Assembly (NCBI RefSeq): GCF_007995095.1 | Contig: NZ_VOPY01000004.1 | Span: forward strand, 1 to 64,000 | Direction of reading: 5' to 3' | From: Flavisphingopyxis soli | GTDB taxonomy: Bacteria > Pseudomonadota > Alphaproteobacteria > Sphingomonadales > Sphingomonadaceae | Length of the DNA: 64,000 nucleotides | In this document: in pieces, positions 8,588 to 15,546 of the stretch | Layout: each line of letters begins with the position of its first letter | How positions within the stretch are numbered: the first letter of the stretch is position 1 | Made by a program: the position numbers and the translations under genes | The notes under the pieces: model-generated | The model's input: only the letters and a program-made list of their open reading frames with translations | What the model was told of the DNA's origin: nothing | Database searches by the model: none

Positions 8588-8870
8588 GGGTGCAGTCCGG
8601 CGTCTCGATCTCGCATTCGACTATCCAGATCTCAGCATGCGCGATCGAGCGATCCTTTTAGTAATGGCAAGGAGGGCAAACGTGACCGGTGAGTTCTTCC
8701 AATCCCAGGCTCGGACCGCACGTGAGGCTGGTTGTAATGTCCGTACAGTTCGACGGGCAACGCAATCTCTTTTGGATAACGGCCTGATAAGTCGCATCCC
8801 AAGCAACAGACCGACTGACAGGTTTCGTGTTCTGGATGACTTTATCCCGGCCAATAAGTCCGGCAAATAG
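8580..8870 (+). CDS. Small winged-helix/HTH protein
   Basis: About 96 residues from a GTG at 8580 that overlaps the preceding stop; an ATG at 8547 would add 11 residues. LDLAFDYPDLSMRDRAILL, followed by QARTAREAGCNVRTVRRAT and LLDNGLISRIPSN, matches the helix-turn-helix and winged-helix pattern of replication-initiator or primosome-loader-like proteins on plasmids and islands. Co-transcribed with the AlpA-like gene. DNA binding is well supported; a replication role is inferred from the fold only. Confidence 0.72.
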   Translation: MREGAVRRLDLAFDYPDLSMRDRAILLVMARRANVTGEFFQSQARTAREAGCNVRTVRRATQSLLDNGLISRIPSNRPTDRFRVLDDFIPANKSGK

Positions 8871-9280
8871 GACTTTGAGACCAAATGAACCGGACAGATT
8901 GTCCGACAGAATCTAAACTAGGAATCCAAAGAGAATCCTACGGAAGCTAAGGCTACCAGTTTTGGGTAGCTTTTGCTTTTTGGATCACGCTTTTGAGAAC
9001 CAATCGGAGCGCCGGCAATGGTGCCGAGGCGCATTACGAAGCGAAGCGTTGGGTGACCGAAGGGGGGGGGATCTGAAACCCTACAGCCTTTCGATCTGAG
9101 ACCGGCGTGGTTCAAAAAAAAGCGCGAGATCAAGATAGCGTAGGGGGGGTAAGATTTCGGCCTGCTTCGTCTGCAGCGCAGCCTAGCGCGGCAATGCGAA
9201 TGCTGTCCGACAGGTTAGAACGGGCGATGCTGACAGAGGCGCGTCATTTCGCCGAGCTTGACCTTGCGCAGATCTCGCCG
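8871..9280. other. Gene-free stretch with G runs, possible transfer or replication site
   Basis: This stretch of about 400 bp has no convincing gene. It contains a run of nine G at 9062-9070, eight A around 9114-9121 and seven G around 9143-9149, plus the short inverted motif of CGAAGCG/CGCTTCG type. Homopolymer runs next to an HTH gene are reminiscent of origin or oriT regions of mobilisable elements, but no defined nic site can be named. Open frames on both strands here lack motifs. Confidence 0.35.
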
Positions 9281-9781
9281 TCATTGAGCAGCCGCAGGGC
9301 AGTCGTTATGAATGCGCCGGCCGTTGTCCCATCGCTCCACGTACACAGCGTATCCACCAGCCAACAGGATGCACGATACGTCTTGCTTGTCTGCGAACAC
9401 GAGCGCCAGCGTTCGGCCGTATCGATCTTTAGCGACGCGCTCGATCGTGAGGCGCTTTTGAGCGATGGCTTGTTCAAGGGCGAGCTTTGACTCGAGTGGA
9501 TCGCCTTCAACGCATGTCCTGTCTTGTCGGCAATGGCCTGGCATTTCCGGTGCATCGATCCCCAGCAAACGAACGCGCTCATCCTGGCATCGCAATGTGT
9601 CGCCATCAGTCACCGAGCATGCCGAAAGGGGCTCGCGATCTCGCGTGGTTGGTGAGACCGCAGCACAGGCAACCAGCGATGCAGCGAGCATTACGACTAA
9701 GGAAAGTCCAACCAACCACACAGCGATCGTTATCCACCCCGACTTAGGCTCGGGGTCCAGGGGGTGCGGCCATAGTTTCAT
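9281..9781 (-). CDS. Thermonuclease-family (SNase-like) protein, membrane or lipid anchored
   Basis: A protein of 166 residues. Residues 17-40 are a hydrophobic segment (ITIAVWLVGLSLVVMLAASLVAC) ending in a possible lipobox LVAC, so the domain should be extracytoplasmic. The SNase fold follows: VTDGDTLRCQDERVRLLGIDAPEM contains the conserved Asp/Arg pair, and DRYGRTLALVFADKQDV and GGYAVYVERW are typical later motifs. Family members are Ca-dependent nucleases of DNA and RNA. Such proteins are common on sphingomonad plasmids and conjugative elements. It is a single gene, opposite in strand to the neighbours. Confidence 0.87.
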   Translation of the reverse strand: MKLWPHPLDPEPKSGWITIAVWLVGLSLVVMLAASLVACAAVSPTTRDREPLSACSVTDGDTLRCQDERVRLLGIDAPEMPGHCRQDRTCVEGDPLESKLALEQAIAQKRLTIERVAKDRYGRTLALVFADKQDVSCILLAGGYAVYVERWDNGRRIHNDCPAAAQ

Positions 9782-10007
9782 TCCTGGTTACTATCGTGGT
9801 TCGCCACCGAATGTCGAGAATGGGCTCAGGGCCGCGCTCGGTGAGGCACTCTCATCCGACAGTTGCTTCTCCCAAAATTCGCCTCGTTCTACTGAACGTA
9901 AAGACAGACGGTTAATGGTAATCGTCCCTGACAGTTGACTCTTATCGCATTTTATCATCAGTTTAGCGAAGCCGTCGGGGCGACGGCAACTAAACAGGGG
10001 TTTTATA

Positions 10008-10709
10008 ATGATTCGATATTTGACTGCTGCGGCGCTTTGCGCGTCGCCGATCGCCATTGCGCACGCGCAGACTGTCCCAGCTCCCGTAGCTATTCAGCCG
10101 GTAGCGCCGCAGCCCTCTGAGCTGCAGCCCATTGCTATCCAGCCTGTCGCCGCACTGGCACCGGCGGCGAACGGTCAGGCAGTTCTACGCGCCGGCACCG
10201 AAATCTCGCTCGCAATGGCGGAAGAGGTTACGACCAAGAAGAAGGTTGCAAAGGTCGGACAGCGGTTTCAGCTCACGGTGACCGCGCCGGTCGAGGTCAA
10301 CGGCGTGACCGTCATTCCGACTGGTTCGCCCGCTTGGGGCGAGATCACTAGCGTCCGCAATAAAGGCATGTGGGGGAAGTCTGGCAAGCTTGAAGCCAAG
10401 CTTCTGTTCGTTCGCGTAAATGGACGCCAGATCCGTCTGACAGGCACCTTTGACGACAAAGGGGTCACCGGCACCGCGGGCGTCGTTGGAGCGATTGCAT
10501 TTGTCCCGGTCGCGGGCTTCTTCGTCACCGGTACCAGTGCCACGCTGCCAATGAACGGTCCGGTCAAAGGCTTTATCGACGAAGATGTGCCGCTTGCCAT
10601 GCAAGCTGCTGCTGTAGCTCCGCTTGAGGTGCCTGCTGCACAGCCGATGGTCGTTGCCGCTCCTGTAGCGGTTGAGGCAGCGTCTGAAGCCGACGCTGGG
10701 GGCGAATAA
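10008..10709 (+). CDS. Secreted hypothetical protein with Pro/Ala/Val-rich ends
   Basis: A protein of 233 residues with a signal peptide (MIRYLTAAALCASPIAIAHAQ). The first mature 40 residues repeat Pro/Val/Gln units (VAIQPVAPQPSELQPIAIQPVA), and the C-terminal 40 are Ala/Val/Pro-rich. The central part (GTEISLAMAEEVTTKKKVAKVGQRF...VNGVTVIPTGSPAWGEI) looks like a beta-rich periplasmic domain. A glycine-rich hydrophobic stretch (GTAGVVGAIAFVPVAGFFVTG) follows. An AGGGG ribosome site precedes the ATG. Probably cell-envelope located; the function is not recognised. Confidence 0.78.
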   Translation: MIRYLTAAALCASPIAIAHAQTVPAPVAIQPVAPQPSELQPIAIQPVAALAPAANGQAVLRAGTEISLAMAEEVTTKKKVAKVGQRFQLTVTAPVEVNGVTVIPTGSPAWGEITSVRNKGMWGKSGKLEAKLLFVRVNGRQIRLTGTFDDKGVTGTAGVVGAIAFVPVAGFFVTGTSATLPMNGPVKGFIDEDVPLAMQAAAVAPLEVPAAQPMVVAAPVAVEAASEADAGGE

Positions 10710-10716
10710 CTACAAG

Positions 10717-10908
10717 CTAATGCGGCGTGGGATCGGCCTTCGTGAGTTGGTCGATCCGCGCCGCAATAGCCTTCCAAACACGGATCCCGTCTGTGTCGCC
10801 AGCAAGCGCCAATTCTCCAATTCGATTGGCGACGAATAGAGGGGCATCGCCACCATGCTGGCTCAGAACGGTCGAAGCACAAGCCCACAATTCTTGCTGG
10901 GGAGTCAT
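10717..10908 (-). CDS. DUF6961 family small protein
   Basis: A protein of 63 residues (MTPQQELWACASTVLSQHGG...ALAGDTDGIRVWKAIAARIDQL). The pattern QELWA...HG...IGELALAGD..G...WK.IA.R is that of DUF6961, a small protein found mainly in sphingomonads and often near mobile DNA. Function is unknown. It is convergent with the secreted protein on the plus strand, separated by 7 bp. Confidence 0.75.
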   Translation of the reverse strand: MTPQQELWACASTVLSQHGGDAPLFVANRIGELALAGDTDGIRVWKAIAARIDQLTKADPTPH

Positions 10909-11011
10909 CTTGCAACGCTACGGTCTAGCGATCCCAGATGTCTAGAAGGCTCGTTGGACCGGCTCCGCACCAGCGGCAATCTGCTGGGGCTATTTGCTAG
11001 GGAGAAAGTCT

Positions 11012-11209
11012 ATGAAGACGTTGATGATGTTGGGTGCCGCGCTAGCGTTCGCGCCTATCCCCGCGTCGGTTCCCATATGCGGGAGCGGAGTAGCGGGCGC
11101 GGCGGTCGGATGCTGTAAGACTTGTCACAAGGGAAAAGCATGCGGTGACAGCTGTATTGCTCGCGAAAAGACTTGCACCAAAGGCAAAGGCTGCGCCTGT
11201 AACGGCTAA
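11012..11209 (+). CDS. Small secreted Cys-rich protein
   Basis: A protein of 65 residues from the ATG at 11012, chosen because GGGAGAAAG lies at the right distance and the signal peptide starts here; an upstream in-frame start at 10994 is less likely. The signal segment (MKTLMMLGAALAFAPIPASV) is followed by a domain rich in Cys and Lys (CCKTCHKGKACGDSCIA and CTKGKGCACNG) with about nine cysteines. The spacing suggests metal binding or disulfide knots in the periplasm. Similar small proteins with a KGKACGDSC motif are widespread in Proteobacteria and unassigned. Confidence 0.75.
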   Translation: MKTLMMLGAALAFAPIPASVPICGSGVAGAAVGCCKTCHKGKACGDSCIAREKTCTKGKGCACNG

Positions 11210-11312
11210 GCGAAATACAAAAAGCAGGGACGGGCTCCAAGCCAACTCGCGCATGCCGGCCATGGCTGAAGCCTCATCTTAGACTCTATGATGAGTTGCC
11301 TCCTAGCGGACT

Positions 11313-13271
11313 ATGAGACAATCGAAGATGATGCATCGAACCTTTGTTTCCCTACCTGCTTCCGATCTCCAATTTGTAAGCGACCATGAGCTGTATGGTC
11401 AGTTGGCTGGAAAGCTTTCCTTTCCCGTAGAGCCGGCTCAGCGCTTTGCCTGGAACTACCAGATTCGGCATTTGCGCGAGCTTGCGCGAGAATTGCCCGG
11501 CGCGCATTTCTCGATGGAGTTTCTGATCCCAAGGATGGGGAGAAGGGCTGACCTCATAATCCTTCACTCGGGAATTATATTCGTCGTCGAATATAAGGTC
11601 GGGTCAAAAAGCTTCGATCGCTCAAGCCTCAATCAGGCATATGGCTATGGCCTCGATCTCAAGCACTTTCACGAGCCAAGTCACGATCTCGCTGTGGTAC
11701 CAATTCTGGTGGCGACGGAGGCTGAAGAGTCCATCGTTGCACCTCTCGAATGGGACGAGGACAGCCTGGCACAGCCCCTTCGGGTAAATTCCGATCAGCT
11801 CGCTCCGGCCATTAACTTCATCTGTCGGGTCTGGGGACAGGGTCAGGAAATCGATCCTTCGGCTTGGTTGGCCGGCCGGTACCGCCCGACCCCTACGATC
11901 GTTGAAGCTGCACAAGCACTGTACAGTGGACACGACGTCGAGGAGATCTCACGCTCGGAAGCCGGCGCGGAAAATTTAACAAAAACTGCTGACTATGTCT
12001 CGGCAGCAATTGAAAGCGCGAAGGCTGACGGGAAGAAGATCATCTGCTTTATCACCGGCGTCCCTGGGTCTGGAAAGACCCTCGCTGGCCTCAATCTAGC
12101 AACCGCGCGGCAACGAGCACACTCCGATGAGCATGCTGTTTTCCTGTCGGGCAATGGACCTCTCGTAGCTGTTCTTCGCGAAGCCCTCGCCCTTGATGCA
12201 GTGGCTCGAGCGAACGCCGAAGGTAAGTCCACCTCGAAGACGTTAGAGAAGCGGCAGGCGTCCGCCTTCATTCAGAACATCCACCATTTTCGCGATGAAG
12301 CTCTCACATCGAACCTACCACCTGACGAGAAGGTCGCTGTGTTTGATGAGGCTCAGCGAGCTTGGGATGTTGAACAAACATCGAAATTTATGCAGCAGAA
12401 GAAGGGGCAGGTAGGCTTTGCCATGTCAGAGCCTGAATTCCTGCTCAGCGTAATGGACCGACATCCAGGCTGGTGTGCGATAGTCTGTTTGGTCGGCGGC
12501 GGGCAGGAGATTAACACCGGCGAAGCCGGCATCGACGAGTGGCTAAGGGCGTTGAAAAGGTCGTTTCCTCATTGGGAAGCGCATATCCCTGACGCACTGC
12601 AAACAAGCGTTGAGCTGCCGCGACAAGTCCATGCTCCCGCACTCCATCTCGCCACCTCAATCCGCTCTTTCAGGGCTGAGAAGTTATCGGATTTTGTGGG
12701 CCATCTGATCGATGGGGATGCGGCGGCGGCGAAGCAAATTCATGAGGAGCTGTCAGAGTATCCTCTATTGATCACCCGTGACCTTGGAGCAGCGCGCAAT
12801 TGGCTTAGGTCTCGCCGAAGGGGGAACGAGAGAGCGGGCCTGCTTGCCTCGTCCAACGCCGCGCGGCTCAAGCCCCACGGTATTTTCGTCAAAGCTAAGA
12901 TTGAACCTGAAAAGTGGTTTCTAGCTGATGTCGATGACGTGCGATCATCAGATGCGTTGGAGGATGCCGCCACTGAATTTGATGTTCAGGGATTAGAACT
13001 TGATTGGGCCTGTTTATGCTGGGACGCGAACTTACGCTGGATCGATGGCGAGTGGCGCACGCTGCAGTTTCGTGGTTCGCAATGGCAATCCGTCAACGAT
13101 CCCGAGCGCCAGGCGTATATCGCGAATTCCTATAGAGTTCTTTTGACCAGGGCGCGGCAAGGGCTCGTGATTTTCGTCCCCAATGGCGATGAAAGCGATC
13201 ACACTCGGCCACCGTCAGTTTACGATTCTATCTTTAAATTTTTAGCATCGTGCGGATTCGCTTTGCTCTAG
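11313..13271 (+). CDS. PD-(D/E)XK nuclease fused to DUF2075 P-loop helicase
   Basis: A protein of 652 residues. An N-terminal domain at about residues 60-130 has RADLIILHSGIIFVVEYKVG, where Asp80, Glu93 and Lys95 give a PD-(D/E)XK-type nuclease active site. From about residue 240 a DUF2075 (Schlafen group-3-like) helicase domain follows: FITGVPGSGKTLAGLN is Walker A and VAVFDEAQRAWD near residue 340 is Walker B. The C-terminus has the superfamily-1-like YIANSYRVLLTRARQGLVIFVP motif. Nuclease-helicase fusions of this kind recur as single-gene phage-defence systems, and the gene sits in an integrase-bearing island with a toxin-antitoxin pair. Defence is inferred. It stands alone, flanked by gene-poor DNA. 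Confidence 0.88.
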   Translation: MRQSKMMHRTFVSLPASDLQFVSDHELYGQLAGKLSFPVEPAQRFAWNYQIRHLRELARELPGAHFSMEFLIPRMGRRADLIILHSGIIFVVEYKVGSKSFDRSSLNQAYGYGLDLKHFHEPSHDLAVVPILVATEAEESIVAPLEWDEDSLAQPLRVNSDQLAPAINFICRVWGQGQEIDPSAWLAGRYRPTPTIVEAAQALYSGHDVEEISRSEAGAENLTKTADYVSAAIESAKADGKKIICFITGVPGSGKTLAGLNLATARQRAHSDEHAVFLSGNGPLVAVLREALALDAVARANAEGKSTSKTLEKRQASAFIQNIHHFRDEALTSNLPPDEKVAVFDEAQRAWDVEQTSKFMQQKKGQVGFAMSEPEFLLSVMDRHPGWCAIVCLVGGGQEINTGEAGIDEWLRALKRSFPHWEAHIPDALQTSVELPRQVHAPALHLATSIRSFRAEKLSDFVGHLIDGDAAAAKQIHEELSEYPLLITRDLGAARNWLRSRRRGNERAGLLASSNAARLKPHGIFVKAKIEPEKWFLADVDDVRSSDALEDAATEFDVQGLELDWACLCWDANLRWIDGEWRTLQFRGSQWQSVNDPERQAYIANSYRVLLTRARQGLVIFVPNGDESDHTRPPSVYDSIFKFLASCGFALL

Positions 13272-13688
13272 CTGGCAGCCTAAATCTTCTCTCGGATTCC
13301 GAGGGTCGAGAAGAACAAAATTCGGATTTTGGCCAGTCGCAGACTGCTGGATAAATTCACAGCTCCAGACTCAGAAGTAACGATTAGCGAAACTGGAAAC
13401 TGACAAGCCAAGCAGGATTACAGCGCCGGGCCATCGCGACCTTGCCGGGCCGGGTCCTCCCGAAGTTCGATCAGGCCGCGACAGAGTATGGTATCGAGTG
13501 TGTGCTGTGCACCCCTACCTAGGTTCTCATTTCCTGCCTGCGAGCCTCTGCCGTCCTGGCATTGCAGGTGTGGGGCTTGTGGCGGTCACTGACGAGTTGC
13601 GGGAAATGGGAGCACTGCCATGCTCGCCAATGCCTGATTTAGAAAAATGGCATCACGTAGATTTCACGATTCTTGCCTCTTGCGAATT

Positions 13689-13722
13689 GAATGCATCGGT
13701 CCGTTGTGGGACCGATGCATTC
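13689..13722. repeat. Perfect 14-bp inverted repeat with 6-nt loop
   Basis: Left arm GAATGCATCGGTCC (13689-13702), loop GTTGTG, right arm GGACCGATGCATTC (13709-13722). The arms are exact reverse complements. No T tract follows, so it is not an ordinary terminator. It could be a cruciform recognition site, an operator or an RNA stem. Confidence 0.85.
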
Positions 13723-13879
13723 GCATTCAGCGAGCTATTTTCGCTCTACTCTTCATTTCCGCTCGGGGTGCTTAATCCGTTCCCGCTCGGTGGTGCTAGG
13801 GTGCCCTTTGGCGTAACGCTCGGTTACGAAGCGGCCGGACCGCGAACTGCGATGTGACGTTTGCTTGGGCACTTTGGCG

Positions 13880-14062
13880 TTAGGCATTTAATTTTCCACT
13901 TCTTTGAATGCGGGCATCTACCCGACTTAAAAAGCGGTCCAGAAATTTGCGCTTAACCAAAGCCGTGCTAATAGCACGGTGCTTAGCCTTGATGTTGCGC
14001 ATTCCCGCACAGGGACCGCGTTCTGCACGAGGAACGATTGGGGGGTGCGGCTTTAGCTGCAC
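13880..14062 (-). CDS. Possible small basic protein (doubtful)
   Basis: A GTG-started frame of 60 codons begins 10 bp beyond the stop of the PIN gene on the same strand. The product (residues 21 on: MRNIKAKHRAISTALVKRKF) is basic and mostly helical-looking. A purine-rich GGGAGGTG lies too close to the GTG to be a normal ribosome site. The DNA coincides with the strong hairpins of the candidate non-coding RNA on the other strand, so coding and RNA interpretations compete. I recognise no family. Confidence 0.25.
   Translation of the reverse strand: MQLKPHPPIVPRAERGPCAGMRNIKAKHRAISTALVKRKFLDRFLSRVDARIQRSGKLNA
13934..14039 (+). ncRNA. Candidate structured RNA ahead of a terminator
   Basis: GCGGTCC (13934-13940) pairs perfectly with GGACCGC (14013-14019). 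Inside lies the hairpin CCGTGCT/AGCACGG (13963-13979), extended by flanking AAG/CTT. About 20 bp beyond the outer stem comes an intrinsic terminator on the same strand. Nested stems plus a terminator and no plus-strand gene suggest a small RNA. No known RNA family is recognised, the 5' end is undefined, and a minus-strand ORF overlaps. Confidence 0.35.
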
Positions 14063-14073
14063 CTCCCATTTTT
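14040..14073 (+). terminator. Rho-independent terminator (plus strand)
   Basis: Stem GGGGGGTGCGGC (14040-14051) pairs with GCTGCACCTCCC (14056-14067) along all 12 positions, two of them G-U, around a TTTA loop. ATTTTT follows. On the minus strand no U tract follows, so it terminates plus-strand transcription although no plus-strand gene is obvious upstream. Confidence 0.75.
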
Positions 14074-14648
14074 CATAATAGCTCCTTGTTTTGGCAAAGC
14101 CGGTGATGCGCTTGAATTAATCCGGCAATTTTAAAGCGTTCTAAAAACTCTTCCACTGTTGGCGCTGACTTTGTCATCGCCTCGCGGTGTCGTTTACAAG
14201 CGCCAAGCGCCTTGTTGCTATCTAGGTCGATGATGTTCACGATAAAATCGTCAGGGTGAACTGCTTCGATGCCAAATTTATCGAGCGCATCTGGGGGAAA
14301 GTGTTTCAAGTTTGACGTTATAATGCCGTTGCAACGCCCTACAATTGCGGCAGCTAAGACGTGGCGATCATCTTTATCGGGCAGCTGAATCGCCTCGATA
14401 AATGGCTCGTATTCTGAAACTTCTGCATCTGGGAATTGGTCAACGAATGTAGCTTGAAGCGCGTCCAGTTTGGCATCGTCAATGTCGGAGTGGCGGCGCT
14501 GCACGCTGCGCCGCCACTCTTTTAGGACATCCTTTGACCATACAGGTCTGAGCAGCCGCGCATCCGCAAACCATAAGAGGGATGCTCTGAGAAACGCCGG
14601 GTGGAGCACATTGGCGTCTAAGAATGCGGAGTAACGTCCGACTAGCAT
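14073..14648 (-). CDS. PIN-domain toxin (VapC-like, PIN_3 type)
   Basis: A protein of 191 residues from the ATG at 14648, one base after the antitoxin stop; an upstream in-frame ATG at 14699 would overlap the antitoxin by 50 bp. RYSAFLDANVLHPAFLR carries the first catalytic Asp, DKDDRHVLAAAIVGRC the central acidic cluster, and IITSNLKHFPPDALDKFGIEA the end of the PIN core, matching PF13470-type PIN proteins. A C-terminal extension of about 60 residues follows. The expected activity is a Mg-dependent RNase held in check by the preceding HTH protein. Confidence 0.85.
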   Translation of the reverse strand: MLVGRYSAFLDANVLHPAFLRASLLWFADARLLRPVWSKDVLKEWRRSVQRRHSDIDDAKLDALQATFVDQFPDAEVSEYEPFIEAIQLPDKDDRHVLAAAIVGRCNGIITSNLKHFPPDALDKFGIEAVHPDDFIVNIIDLDSNKALGACKRHREAMTKSAPTVEEFLERFKIAGLIQAHHRLCQNKELL

Positions 14649-14649
14649 T

Positions 14650-15159
14650 TCAGTCTTTCGACCCCACGCTTTCATCGTCGATAAGGCCAAGTTCCTCATC
14701 TAGTTCAACCATCTTAGCCAAGGCGTCGCGACGATCGCGAACGAACTTTTCCCGATGGTTCAAAACGTCTTTTGCGAGCAGCTTTCGATGCGTTCCAACC
14801 ATTCGAAAAGGAAGAACGCGTTCCTTTAAAAGCTTTACAAGATGGGGTCGCGAAACGTTTAGTAGATCTGCTGCCTGTTGCGTGGTCAATTCGGCACTCA
14901 CGGGAACAACCGCCACCGCGTTGCCATTGCCCATTTCCACTAGCATCTTGATCATCGTGCGAAAGATATTCGCTGGAATTGTGATGGGTTCGACCTTCGC
15001 TCCACCTTCGCCTTTAGCATCTTTGCGAGCTTGAGGCGTGAAGCTAATAGGGACCCCATGATCTAGCTTGGAAAATTGCCGAGCAGCAAGCCGTGCAGCG
15101 TCAATTTCCTCAACGCTGGGCTCGTGCAGGCTTTCCATATTTACAGCCAATGCTGCCAT
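14650..15159 (-). CDS. HTH (excisionase-type) antitoxin of the PIN toxin
   Basis: A protein of 169 residues from the ATG at 15159, chosen because GAAGGAGAT lies directly upstream; an ATG at 15180 is less likely. Residues of about 90-140 are a helix-turn-helix (LTTQQAADLLNVSRPHLVKLL and MVGTHRKLLAKDVLNH), the Excisionase/MerR-like fold common in antitoxins paired with PIN_3 toxins. The acidic C-terminus (DEELGLIDDESVGSKD) is likely the toxin-neutralising tail. It precedes the toxin by 1 bp. Autoregulation is likely through the repeat upstream. Confidence 0.83.
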   Translation of the reverse strand: MAALAVNMESLHEPSVEEIDAARLAARQFSKLDHGVPISFTPQARKDAKGEGGAKVEPITIPANIFRTMIKMLVEMGNGNAVAVVPVSAELTTQQAADLLNVSRPHLVKLLKERVLPFRMVGTHRKLLAKDVLNHREKFVRDRRDALAKMVELDEELGLIDDESVGSKD

Positions 15160-15193
15160 GTCAGATCTCCTTCTCGACAAACTCCATATAGCG

Positions 15194-15230
15194 ATAAACG
15201 AAATAACCGCAATATATGAAATAAACGAAA
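15194..15230. promoter_or_regulatory. Direct repeat upstream of the toxin-antitoxin operon
   Basis: ATAAACGAAA occurs at 15194-15203 and again at 15221-15230, 27 bp apart start to start, in very AT-rich DNA 35-70 bp upstream of the antitoxin ATG. Position and repetition fit an operator for the HTH antitoxin overlapping its own promoter. The operator role is inferred. Confidence 0.5.
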
Positions 15231-15546
15231 ACGAAAAATCTAAGTTCCGACTTTCGTACGCATGCGTCCAGCCCCGGTCTTCCTGACCGGCAGTGTAGGC
15301 AACTCTGTTGAGCTATAGGCCATTGGTATTAAAGGAATTCTATGCTGGCTTTGAACCCGTGGCAGCTCCGTTCCGATGGCAAAAAATATGTTTCACCACG
15401 GCGGATATTGGCCTCAGCGGTTTGGCACGGGGCCGGTCGACATTAAGATGCAATGCTGACGTGGCTGCGGGATGCTAGGTCAGGCCACGCTCTTGGGTTG
15501 AGTAGCCTAACGGTCCCGATTGAACATTGGGACCGAACCTGACTAG
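15231..15546. other. Intergenic region, no gene seen
   Basis: This stretch of about 315 bp separates the toxin-antitoxin promoter from the 3' end of the integrase. There is no open frame with motifs. The left end is AT-rich (promoter side), and the right half returns to chromosome-like composition. Confidence 0.5.

Larger units (their letters stand above)
13272..14039. other. Gene-poor, hairpin-rich stretch
   Basis: This stretch of about 770 bp between the nuclease-helicase and the PIN gene has no gene I can support. A plus-strand open frame at 13498-13857 has no ribosome site or motif. The stretch holds a perfect 14-bp inverted repeat (13689-13722), a short hairpin near 13812-13828 (CGTAAC/GTTACG) and two nested stems (13934-14019), and it ends in a strong terminator hairpin. 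This density of structure suggests a non-coding RNA or a recombination/operator site. Confidence 0.5.

Noticed and set aside
9107-9490. Plus-strand 127-codon frame overlapping the thermonuclease gene
   Set aside because: The overlap is with strong SNase motifs on the other strand, and there are no motifs in its own translation.
13498-13857. Plus-strand 119-codon frame in the gene-poor island stretch
   Set aside because: No ribosome site, no recognisable motif, and it covers the perfect palindrome; more likely non-coding.
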